DNA from: Portibacter marinus | GTDB taxonomy: Bacteria > Bacteroidota > Bacteroidia > Chitinophagales > Saprospiraceae | Direction: 5' to 3' | NCBI RefSeq assembly: GCF_021533195.1 | Contig: NZ_JAJNKB010000006.1 | Span: 62,001-126,000, forward strand | Length of the DNA stretch: 64,000 nt | Shown here: positions 1 to 7,963 of the stretch, in pieces | Layout: the number at the start of each line of letters is the position of its first letter | Numbering within the stretch: position 1 is the first letter of the stretch | Translations under genes and position numbers: made by a program | Notes under the pieces: generated by a model | Told to the model about the DNA's origin: nothing | Database searches by the model: none | Seen by the model: the letters and a program-made list of their open reading frames with translations, nothing else

Positions 1-78
1 AAATTTCAAATATGTTTCTTGCTGGCCCTTCCCTGTTAAAACCCCAAGTAGCAGCGATACGATTAAAAGCAACCTCAT
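1..78 (-). CDS. N-terminus of an exported protein (partial, runs off the window)
   Basis: An ATG on the minus strand at 78 opens a frame of 26 codons that stays open to the window edge. The translation begins MRLLLIVSLLLGVLTGKGQQ: a basic residue, a long Leu/Val core and a small-residue region ending in Gln, a typical Bacteroidota signal peptide. It is divergent from the flippase gene, whose start is 28 bp away, so the two would share one promoter region. Only the signal peptide is visible, so the function is unknown. The call rests on the quality of the signal sequence. Confidence 0.55.
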   Translation of the reverse strand, partial: MRLLLIVSLLLGVLTGKGQQETYLKF

Positions 79-106
79 TTTTGAAATATATCTTAGTTTT
101 AAGTCG

Positions 107-1537
107 ATGAAACAGAAATTCACGGCTAATATCCTTTTTTTAGTTGGGATTAATATCCTTATCAAGCCATTTTACGCATTGGCAATTGATACTTCGGTTC
201 AAAACATCGTCGGACCTGAAGAATACGGTCTTTTTCTGGCCATATTCAATTTCGTTTACATCCAACAAATTTTCTCTGATTTAGGTGTTCAAAATTTCAA
301 CAACAGAGACATATCGCAGAACCCGGAGAAATTGCCCCAAGTATTGCCCAAAACACTAGCCTCCAAAGTTTTGTTTTCGATTGCTTTTGTGTTGATCACG
401 CTTTTTACTTCCTGGATTTTTGGGTATTTAAAGTACTTGGAGAGCATTCTAATTTGGGTAATAGGCAGTCAGGTTTCTTTGTCAATGCTGCTTTATTTGA
501 GAACCAATGTTTCAGGTTCCGGTCGCTACTTCACAGATAGTTTCTTCTCGGTTCTTGATAAGTTGATCCTGATCATTTGGATGAGCTATGTTATATGGGG
601 TAATCCCAATGTTGTGGACGTCACCATTACGTACTTTGTCCAGGTTCAATTCTACAGCATATTGATTACAGAGATTTTTGTTTTGTTTTACACTCATAAA
701 AGGCTTTCTCCCATTCATCTTCATTTGGATTGGAGCTTCGTTGGCTCACTTCTGAGGGAAAGTTTGCCATATGCCACCCTCATTATCCTCATGGCCGGAT
801 ATTCTAGACTGGATGGAATCATGTTAGAACAATTACTCGACGACAACGCCAGAGAAGCTGGAGAATATGCCAGGTCATTCAGGCTTTATGACACCTTTAA
901 TAATTTTATGTTTCTTTTCGCTGTATTGCTTTTGCCTATGTTTTCGAGGATGCTTAAAGCAGGAGAAGATATCAATGCCCTGGTTTTATGGGCGTTCCGA
1001 CTATTGCTGTTCAGCAGTTTCTTCGGTGTCATCATGGTATATTTTCACGGTACGGAAATATTATCATTTTTTTATGATGCAGCAAACGAGGGGGTTTCGC
1101 ACACCTTTTTATGGCTTATGATTGCAGGTGTTTCATTGAGTCTCAATTATATATATGGAACACTTTTGACGGCCAATGGTAATATCAAGACACTTAATGG
1201 GATAGCCATAGTCGGTTTCATTATCAATATAGTTTTCAATTTTGTTGCGATTCCAAAATACGGAAAGGAGGGCGCAGCCGGTGCCACCGCTGTGACACAA
1301 ACCATTGTTTTGATTTTTCAAATGTATTTTTGTTTCCAGTACTTTAAACTTGAAAGTCCATTAAAAGCAGTGAGTAAAATCATACTGGTCGGTATAATTT
1401 CTGTTCTTTTGTTTTTCTATTTCGAAACATTGACCTACATACACTTCGGCACGAAAATTCTAATCGTAGGAATACTTTCCTTGGGACTTGCGTTTATTGT
1501 TGGATTGATTAGGAGATCAGACTTTAAGGTGGTCTGA
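107..1537 (+). CDS. Polysaccharide flippase (Wzx / MATE-like oligosaccharide exporter)
   Basis: This 476-aa protein is almost entirely hydrophobic, with about 12-14 predicted membrane helices and short charged loops, as in the Wzx/RfbX polysaccharide-biosynthesis family (usually 420-500 aa). Family-like features are the N-terminal pattern with GPEEYGLF near residue 36 and the repeated helix pairs through the C-terminus. Members move undecaprenyl-linked oligosaccharide units across the inner membrane. It is followed by a Wzz-like and a Wzy/WaaL-like gene on the same strand, which together make a Wzx/Wzy-type export module. No glycosyltransferases are visible here; they may lie outside the window. 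The sugar cannot be inferred. Confidence 0.85.
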   Translation: MKQKFTANILFLVGINILIKPFYALAIDTSVQNIVGPEEYGLFLAIFNFVYIQQIFSDLGVQNFNNRDISQNPEKLPQVLPKTLASKVLFSIAFVLITLFTSWIFGYLKYLESILIWVIGSQVSLSMLLYLRTNVSGSGRYFTDSFFSVLDKLILIIWMSYVIWGNPNVVDVTITYFVQVQFYSILITEIFVLFYTHKRLSPIHLHLDWSFVGSLLRESLPYATLIILMAGYSRLDGIMLEQLLDDNAREAGEYARSFRLYDTFNNFMFLFAVLLLPMFSRMLKAGEDINALVLWAFRLLLFSSFFGVIMVYFHGTEILSFFYDAANEGVSHTFLWLMIAGVSLSLNYIYGTLLTANGNIKTLNGIAIVGFIINIVFNFVAIPKYGKEGAAGATAVTQTIVLIFQMYFCFQYFKLESPLKAVSKIILVGIISVLLFFYFETLTYIHFGTKILIVGILSLGLAFIVGLIRRSDFKVV

Positions 1538-1580
1538 GATATGGCCTAGTTTTCATACATTTGCGGAATAACTAGAGGAC

Positions 1581-2570
1581 ATGGATAGTAAGGATAGTTT
1601 AATGTCATTATTAAAGACATTTAAAAAGTGGTTCCGAGCCATTTTTATAGTCTGTTCGATTGCGGTCGTAGGAACCATTATCATCTCTTTGATGATGGAC
1701 AATTACTATAAAGCCTCTACGACTTTTTATGCGGCAAGTTCTGATCTGGCAAAACCCGCCCCCATAGGAGGATTGGAAATAGACATCGAATATTACGGTA
1801 GAGATGAAGACATAGATCGGCTCTTATCGATTGCCAACTCTGGTGAAGTAGCCACCAGATTAATTGATGAATACAAGCTGGCTGAACACTACGAGATCAA
1901 AAATGAAACACAAAAGGGGAAATATAGGGTTCTGGAAAAATTCTACAAGCTGTATTCTGCTCAAAAAAATAAGTACGATGCCATAGAGATTTCAATGGAA
2001 GATACAGATCCAGAGCAGGCCAGGGATATTGCCAACAGGGCCAGGGATTTAGTCAATGAAATTGCTCAGAGAACCGTCAAGAGTTCTCAACAGTTGCAGA
2101 TTGATAAGTACAAGAAAAATATTGATAGGAAGACCACTGAACTGGATTCTTTAACCAGCAAAATAGAGAGGGTAAAAGAAAGGTATGAAATTTTTGATTC
2201 GAGAAATCAGGGAGAAGCATTGACACAGGCCTTGGCTGAAGCCAGATCGCCGGATCAAATTAGAGTCATCGAAGGTAAGATTTCGGAATTTGCTAAAGGA
2301 GTCTCCAAAGTTGTGGTGATGGAACAGGAGCAAAGAGAATTTGGACTTCAATTAAGTTTGGATAAAGAGCGCTATAAGCAGTTGTTAAGTGCCAAAGAAT
2401 CCGATTTCAAGGCCGTACATTTAATAGAATCTGCGGATATTCCAATGGTGAAATCGCGGCCCCGTCGATCGATCTTGGTGATTGCTGCCGGTTTGGTTTC
2501 GCTGTTCTTTTGTCTCCTTGCAGCGGTTGTAGTTGAAAAAGTTAGAAGTATTAACTGGAAAGCATTGTAA
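1581..2570 (+). CDS. Wzz/GumC-type polysaccharide chain-length determinant protein
   Basis: This 329-aa protein has the bitopic layout of polysaccharide co-polymerases: an N-terminal membrane helix at about residues 17-38, a long periplasmic domain with a coiled coil at about 165-205, and a C-terminal membrane helix at about 296-318. A Pro-containing stretch (SADIPMVKSRPRRS) precedes the second helix, as in Wzz/GumC proteins. There is no C-terminal tyrosine kinase domain. It would set the length of the polymer made by the downstream ligase/polymerase. Its stop codon overlaps the next start (TAATG), indicating translational coupling. Confidence 0.85.
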   Translation: MDSKDSLMSLLKTFKKWFRAIFIVCSIAVVGTIIISLMMDNYYKASTTFYAASSDLAKPAPIGGLEIDIEYYGRDEDIDRLLSIANSGEVATRLIDEYKLAEHYEIKNETQKGKYRVLEKFYKLYSAQKNKYDAIEISMEDTDPEQARDIANRARDLVNEIAQRTVKSSQQLQIDKYKKNIDRKTTELDSLTSKIERVKERYEIFDSRNQGEALTQALAEARSPDQIRVIEGKISEFAKGVSKVVVMEQEQREFGLQLSLDKERYKQLLSAKESDFKAVHLIESADIPMVKSRPRRSILVIAAGLVSLFFCLLAAVVVEKVRSINWKAL

Positions 2571-4003
2571 TGAATGTATTGTTGGAAAATCCCGTTAAAC
2601 TGTTCGGGCTGCTTTCAGCTGTATTCCTGGGTTGCATCTTTGGAGCATTATTAACAGAAACGTATGTATTAGCATTAATCCCTTTCGCTTTAATGGTAGG
2701 GTTTATCAGTCTGTTGGATATCTCGAAGCTGTATTATCTGCTCATTTTAGTGATTCCATTGACCATTGAAATTTATCTACCAAATGGATTGGGAATCGAT
2801 CTCCCCGGAGAACCCATACTGATCGCAATCACAGCACTGTCCCCCTTCTTGTTATTGCTTAAATTTAGGAAATCTGCGACGGCTTATATCAACCATCCGG
2901 TTACTATTGCTTTGCTGTTTCACCTGATGTGGATTTTGATAGCCGCGGTATTTGCTGAAGAAAAAGTAGTTGGTCTTAAGTTCTTAGTGGCAAAGATCTG
3001 GTATGTCGTTCCATTCTATTTTGTAAGTCTTTACATTTTTAAAACAAAACAGAATTATCGCGCTTTTTTCTGGACCTTGATGATACCATTGGCAATTACG
3101 ATTATTTATGTATTGATTAAGCATGCATCCGTTGATTTTGCATTTTCTGAAGTCAATTATTCAGTAAGTCCGATTTACAGAAATCATGTCAACTACGGTC
3201 TGCTCATGGTAGCATTCATACCATATGTATGGGCATTTTATCATTGGTATGAGCGCGGAACAGTGGAGCGACTCATATTATTGGGATTGGGTACAATGAT
3301 GTTGGTAGCGATCTACTTCACATACACCAGAGCAGCACAGGCTGCGGTATTGTTGGGAGTGGTTTGCTATTTTATCATTAGGTTTCGATGGCTGATTTCT
3401 CTTGTACTGGCAGGTTCCATTGTGGTGGTCTTATTGGGGGTTTTCTTTGTCAATGGTTCACGCTATCTGGATTTTGCTCCTCAGTACGAACGAACGATTA
3501 CCCATACGAACTATGACAATTTAATAGAAGCGACAGTAAAGTTAGAAGACATCTCGACCATGGAACGTGTAAATCGCTGGGTAGCTGGTGGGCACATGAT
3601 CCATGAACGACCTTGGACAGGTTTTGGTCCTGGCAACTTCTACTTTAATTATCGAAACTACATGGTCAGCAGTTTTGTGACCTATGTATCTGACAATCCG
3701 GACAAATCCGGAATTCATAACTATTACTTAATGACTTTGGTGGAACAGGGGATACCGGGTCTTTTGGTTTTTCTTGGCTTACTTATTACCATATTAATTT
3801 ATGGGCAGAGGGTCTACCATCAGCTTGAGGATCGTGAGTTGAAGTTATTGGTCATGGCGGCAACGATCTCCATAATGTTGATCGCCATCACGATCTTTAT
3901 CAATGACTTATTGGAGGCATTAAAAATAGGAGGATTGTTTTTTATAGGAGTAGCGATTATAGTGAGAGAGGGAGTAAGGGCAGGAAGTGTCCGCACCACA
4001 TAA
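2570..4003 (+). CDS. O-antigen ligase / Wzy-type polymerase family membrane protein
   Basis: This 477-aa protein has about 11-12 membrane helices and a large exported loop around residues 300-385. The loop carries the family pattern GFGPGNF and, after it, GIHNYYL, matching the O-antigen ligase/polymerase (Wzy_C, WaaL) family. Such enzymes transfer undecaprenyl-linked glycans to lipid A core or polymerise them in the periplasm; the two activities cannot be separated by sequence. Position after the flippase and chain-length genes favours a polymerase in a Wzx/Wzy pathway. The start ATG overlaps the upstream stop by one base. Confidence 0.85.
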   Translation: MNVLLENPVKLFGLLSAVFLGCIFGALLTETYVLALIPFALMVGFISLLDISKLYYLLILVIPLTIEIYLPNGLGIDLPGEPILIAITALSPFLLLLKFRKSATAYINHPVTIALLFHLMWILIAAVFAEEKVVGLKFLVAKIWYVVPFYFVSLYIFKTKQNYRAFFWTLMIPLAITIIYVLIKHASVDFAFSEVNYSVSPIYRNHVNYGLLMVAFIPYVWAFYHWYERGTVERLILLGLGTMMLVAIYFTYTRAAQAAVLLGVVCYFIIRFRWLISLVLAGSIVVVLLGVFFVNGSRYLDFAPQYERTITHTNYDNLIEATVKLEDISTMERVNRWVAGGHMIHERPWTGFGPGNFYFNYRNYMVSSFVTYVSDNPDKSGIHNYYLMTLVEQGIPGLLVFLGLLITILIYGQRVYHQLEDRELKLLVMAATISIMLIAITIFINDLLEALKIGGLFFIGVAIIVREGVRAGSVRTT

Positions 4004-4061
4004 AATGTTTAGATAGATTTGCGAGCCAGAATAAAGATTCATAATTTAAAGCATCCTGTTC

Positions 4062-5153
4062 ATGAAAAACTTTAGTATTATGAAAAACATTAATTTTCTT
4101 TTTTATTCTTTTTTATTCTTTTTTATTCTGGGTATATTCTCATGTGAGAAAGGAATGCTTGAAGAACAGCACCATGAAATTACAGTTGAAAACACCATTG
4201 ACAAGCCATTAAATCCTAAGGATTTCAAGTTTAATGGCAATTACTTTGAGTTTGAGAATTCAGATCAATTCTTATCCCTAGCACACCAATTACAAGATCT
4301 TAGCCGAAAAGATTTCTTGCAATTTGAGCAGGAGATCGGATATCAATCTGTTCAAGGAGACTATTACCGGGTAATAGAAGAATATGCTCAAATAGAGACG
4401 GAGGAAGAGTTGGAGCTTTTCTTCACGAAAAATGAAAACAAGGTTAACTTTGTAAAAGTAGAAGAGGATTTTACAGATGTTGAACCATTATTAGTTCACA
4501 CGACCAAATATGCCAGAATGCTTGTCGGAGACTCCAGGATCATAAAAATTGGAGATGATATTATGCATTTGACTGATCACCGCCAGTTCATATATGATCA
4601 AAGTTTGTTATACTCTTTGAAGGAAAGAATAGATAGCGATGAATACGGTGATTTTGAAAAGCAAGCTGAGGTTTATGATTTGGCAGAACTGGTTCAGCAA
4701 AGAAATCCTGCCGTTTTGCAAGAAGCTACTAGAGAGGTAACACCAGGACCGTGGTATTGTAAGAGAATAAGGGTTCGTGGTAGAATATATTACGAATTCT
4801 TCGTTCCGGGTGGCAATACTCTGAATCCACAGTGGACCTTTGAAACAAAATCATTTAGAAGATCAGGAGGTATTTGGTATTCGACAGATGCCAACAACAG
4901 ACTCACCTATGATTTTGATGCAGACATTACTACAGATCAAGGAACAACATATGAAAGTTTCTTCTTGAATTGGGCGGTAGAGCAGGATGATCCACTAATT
5001 GAAAGAACGGTGTCAATGACGGTGCCTGCAGGAAATAATCCAGGATATCAGTTGAATACAGATGGAACTTCGAATCATCGATTATCTAGATTTGTGAACG
5101 GTTGTGATATTACAAACTTGCAGATCGAACAACCTTTACTATTGAGCCAATAG
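4062..5153 (+). CDS. Uncharacterised lipoprotein, related to the island-borne lipoprotein at 15072
   Basis: 363 aa with a lipoprotein signal: a Phe/Leu core, then LGIFSC, giving an acylated Cys at residue 28. A second in-frame ATG at 4080 gives a shorter, equally good signal peptide. The mature protein is acidic with no recognised domain. It shares an arrangement with the protein at 15072-16178: a segment beginning with Asn-Gly and an aromatic-Glu/Asp pattern, then later an 'R-L/M-L ... D-x-x-x-x-(V/I)-G-(D/E)' block (KYARMLVGDSRIIKIGDDI here, SRVLNRDGMLQVGEFI there). That similarity was judged by eye. Three 10-bp repeats lie in the signal-peptide codons. Function unknown. Confidence 0.75.
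   Translation: MKNFSIMKNINFLFYSFLFFFILGIFSCEKGMLEEQHHEITVENTIDKPLNPKDFKFNGNYFEFENSDQFLSLAHQLQDLSRKDFLQFEQEIGYQSVQGDYYRVIEEYAQIETEEELELFFTKNENKVNFVKVEEDFTDVEPLLVHTTKYARMLVGDSRIIKIGDDIMHLTDHRQFIYDQSLLYSLKERIDSDEYGDFEKQAEVYDLAELVQQRNPAVLQEATREVTPGPWYCKRIRVRGRIYYEFFVPGGNTLNPQWTFETKSFRRSGGIWYSTDANNRLTYDFDADITTDQGTTYESFFLNWAVEQDDPLIERTVSMTVPAGNNPGYQLNTDGTSNHRLSRFVNGCDITNLQIEQPLLLSQ
4101..4130 (+). repeat. Three tandem 10-bp units within a signal-peptide coding region
   Basis: The unit TTTTATTCTT occurs twice at 4101-4120, and a third copy at 4121-4130 differs only in its last base. It lies inside the hydrophobic core of the lipoprotein signal peptide at 4062. Ten is not a multiple of three, so gain or loss of one unit would shift the frame. 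Confidence 0.9.
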
Positions 5154-5199
5154 AATTCATTAATTAATTACATGAACAGGATATTTTCTTTAATCGAAG

Positions 5200-6099
5200 A
5201 TGATGAATAAATATTGCAGCACACTTATATATTTACTATTGCTTTATTTAGTGAGTTGTTCGCTTCCGGAATATACAAGTGAAGTAAAGCCTTCAATTCT
5301 TGTCTTTAGCATTATAGAGCCTGGGAAGCTTATTGAAGGAGATTTTTGGTGGCTTAAAAATTTTGAGGATGAAAAAAATGAGCAACAATTATCTCTTAGG
5401 CCCGTATTATATGAAGATAATGTTAAAGTTTTTGAAGGTGAATTACACACATCACAATTTAAGACTCCAGTTGCGGCAAAATTGGGATCTTTCTATAGAC
5501 TAGAATTAGTTAATAAAGAAAAGGATGATTTTTATTACACAAGTAAAGAATATAGAACTTTAGAAAGGCCATTAATAGACTCTTTAGGTATATATCAAGT
5601 AGAAGTTGGCAGATTCAATCATGTAAACCATATAACAGATTTTTACTTCTCCAATCAAGAAACTCAAAGTTCATATTTCATGTACAGAACAGAAATACCA
5701 CTTCTTGAAGGACAAAATCCAATTGAAGAGGATGATACAATTAGATTTAGATGGGGAACACCACCAATGGGCAGCTATTGTTATGAAATAGGTAATCCGG
5801 GTTTGATAATGGAAGGATTCGATATTCTCAATATTTCTTGCCTGGAAGATAAAAATAATCTAACCTTGGAAGGACCAAAGTTACATAACCCGACATTAAT
5901 AAAATTTAAGTTTTGCAATATAGATGATCATACCATTAATTTATTTAGACAAATGGTTTATAATATATCATACGAGGGTGCTCACTACAACCCCTATTTC
6001 TTAGCACACTTAAATCTTAAAGACGACTTTCCCAGATCTGAAGACAATTACGAAATCATATTAAACACAGCTTGCGTCGATACGACCTTAATATTATAA
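5200..6099 (+). CDS. DUF4249-like lipoprotein, tandem paralogue 1
   Basis: 299 aa with a clear lipoprotein signal (YLVSC, Cys at residue 20), so probably outer-membrane anchored. Length, the N-terminal PSILVFSIIEPGKLIEGDFWWL-like segment and the position before a TBDR fit the DUF4249 type of Bacteroidota lipoproteins, but no signature proves the family. A cluster of Cys residues (SYCYE, NISCLE, KFCNID) suggests disulfides. It is the first of three tandem paralogues whose last ~55 residues are nearly identical. It probably forms an outer-membrane complex with the receptor at 7964; the ligand is unknown. Confidence 0.7.
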   Translation: MMNKYCSTLIYLLLLYLVSCSLPEYTSEVKPSILVFSIIEPGKLIEGDFWWLKNFEDEKNEQQLSLRPVLYEDNVKVFEGELHTSQFKTPVAAKLGSFYRLELVNKEKDDFYYTSKEYRTLERPLIDSLGIYQVEVGRFNHVNHITDFYFSNQETQSSYFMYRTEIPLLEGQNPIEEDDTIRFRWGTPPMGSYCYEIGNPGLIMEGFDILNISCLEDKNNLTLEGPKLHNPTLIKFKFCNIDDHTINLFRQMVYNISYEGAHYNPYFLAHLNLKDDFPRSEDNYEIILNTACVDTTLIL

Positions 6100-6118
6100 A
6101 TCATATTTAGTATAAAAG

Positions 6119-7021
6119 ATGTTTACGAATCAATTTAGGTTAATCCACTTATGCTTAATACTTTCAATCGTGACTAGTTGTTCAAAGTCAAACTATTTAA
6201 AAGAAATAGAACCATCAATATTATTTATAAGTGAGATAAATCTTGGTGAAAATATAAGTGGAGAGTTTTGGTGGCTAGAAAGTGTATTGATTGACACTAA
6301 TCATCCCAAAAAGTTGCTCATACCTTATATTTATGAAAATGGAAGATTAGTTTATAAAGGAGATGCAGTTTCTAAAAGTTTTAGATCTCCGTTAATCGCA
6401 AAGGCAGGTTCACAGTATGAAGTAATGTTATCTTCTGAAGATAATAGCTTTACCTATAGAAGTAATGTTTATAAGACACTAGACAAACCTAATATTAATT
6501 CAGTTTCTATAGAAGAGTACTTTTTAGGACAATTTTTAAGGCCTCATAATAACATTGAGTTTCTTATTGACACTCTTTCAATTAGAGATCCATATTATCT
6601 TTACAAGGCTATCAGATTAGATCAAAATATGGACACGACGGATGGTCAAGATACTTTTGACACAAGAAGATGGGACCCAGTAAGAGGTAATTCTTGCTAC
6701 GAATTGGAAGAAAGTATCAATCAAGAAGGAGGATTTAAAGTTTATAATACCTCTTGTCAAGAAAATAAGGGAAGAATACTACTTACCGGAAGAAATCCGG
6801 GAAATGACGAAGTTATATCTTCGAAGTTTACGATCTGCAATATCGATGAGGCCACCATAAATTTCTATAGACAAAGCAGCTATAATATAGCTTACGATGG
6901 CGCTCACTACAACCCTTATTTCTTAGCACACTTAAACCTTAAAGACGACTTCCCCAGATCAGGAGACAATTATGAAATTATACTAAACACAGCTTGTGTG
7001 GATACAACCTTGAACTTCTAA
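6119..7021 (+). CDS. DUF4249-like lipoprotein, tandem paralogue 2
   Basis: 300 aa, lipoprotein signal ending in VTSC (Cys at residue 21). It aligns along its length with its neighbours (PSILFISEINLGENISGEFWWL; Cys residues in NSCYE, NTSCQE, FTICNID). It is the most divergent of the three: its Cys is followed by SKSNYLKEIE rather than the SLPEYTSEV of paralogues 1 and 3. The C-terminal block from AHYNPYFLAHLNL to the end is nearly identical to the others. It starts 19 bp after paralogue 1, so it is very likely co-transcribed. Divergent middle regions between conserved ends suggest different ligands, which is inference. Confidence 0.7.
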   Translation: MFTNQFRLIHLCLILSIVTSCSKSNYLKEIEPSILFISEINLGENISGEFWWLESVLIDTNHPKKLLIPYIYENGRLVYKGDAVSKSFRSPLIAKAGSQYEVMLSSEDNSFTYRSNVYKTLDKPNINSVSIEEYFLGQFLRPHNNIEFLIDTLSIRDPYYLYKAIRLDQNMDTTDGQDTFDTRRWDPVRGNSCYELEESINQEGGFKVYNTSCQENKGRILLTGRNPGNDEVISSKFTICNIDEATINFYRQSSYNIAYDGAHYNPYFLAHLNLKDDFPRSGDNYEIILNTACVDTTLNF

Positions 7022-7051
7022 TTTGAAAAAAAGATATTTAACAAATTCAAG

Positions 7052-7963
7052 ATGAGAACTAGTTATTTCAAAATAAGTCTTAAGATTTCTAAAGGAATTA
7101 TGCTTTTAATGATAATTAGTTGTTCATTACCAGAATATACAAGTGAAGTAGAGCCCTCAATTCTTGTCATTAGCGTTATAGAGCCTGGAAAGCCAATTGA
7201 AGGTGAATTTTGGTGGTTATCTGGAGTTTTTAGCAACTCTAATGAAAATAAAGAAGGGCTTATTCCTACTATTTATAGAAACGGAGTTCAGATATATAGG
7301 GGTAAAAAAATTGACTCAGTCTTTAACACAACGATTGTTCCTGAAAAAGGAACTGTTTATGAAATAGAATTATTGACAGAAGGAGACACTACAGTTTATC
7401 GGAGCTCTAAAATCAAAGCTTTGAAAACCCCTACGATCACCTCGGTTATTGTTGATGATTCTGTTAAAGTGGATCAATATAATGAAAACAGATATGATCA
7501 GACTGTCACATTTCAAGTTGAAAAAACCGTTGAAATGGATCCATATTTTATATATCAGATTGTCTGGGATTCTACATATGCATATGAAAGAGACAGAGAT
7601 ACGTTCGCCACTATGTTCTGGGACCCATTTCAAGAAAATACGTGCTCTGAATTAGGTTCAGCTTTTGCGTTTCCAGGAGAATTCAGATTATTGAATTTGT
7701 CATGTTTGGAAGAGAATAAGATTGTTCTAAATGGGCAGGGAGACGTAAGAGAAAAAAGAGATCTAACTTTTACCATTTGCAATATAGATGAACCTACCAT
7801 CAATTTATTTAGACAAATGGTTTACAATATTTCCTACGATGGTGCTCACTACAACCCTTATTTCTTAGCACACTTAAATCTTAAAGACGACTTCCCCAGA
7901 TCAGGCGACAACTACGAAATCATTTTAAACACAGCTTGTGTAGATACCACACTATATTTTTAG
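7052..7963 (+). CDS. DUF4249-like lipoprotein, tandem paralogue 3
   Basis: 303 aa, lipoprotein signal ending in IISC (Cys at residue 24), followed by the SLPEYTSEV shared with paralogue 1 almost letter for letter in DNA as well. The Cys positions of the family are kept (NTCSEL, NLSCLE, FTICNID). The C-terminal ~60 residues (INLFRQMVYNISY onwards) match paralogue 1 and the last ~50 match paralogue 2. The stop codon is directly followed by the ATG of the receptor gene, so the two are tightly linked in one operon. Confidence 0.7.
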   Translation: MRTSYFKISLKISKGIMLLMIISCSLPEYTSEVEPSILVISVIEPGKPIEGEFWWLSGVFSNSNENKEGLIPTIYRNGVQIYRGKKIDSVFNTTIVPEKGTVYEIELLTEGDTTVYRSSKIKALKTPTITSVIVDDSVKVDQYNENRYDQTVTFQVEKTVEMDPYFIYQIVWDSTYAYERDRDTFATMFWDPFQENTCSELGSAFAFPGEFRLLNLSCLEENKIVLNGQGDVREKRDLTFTICNIDEPTINLFRQMVYNISYDGAHYNPYFLAHLNLKDDFPRSGDNYEIILNTACVDTTLYF

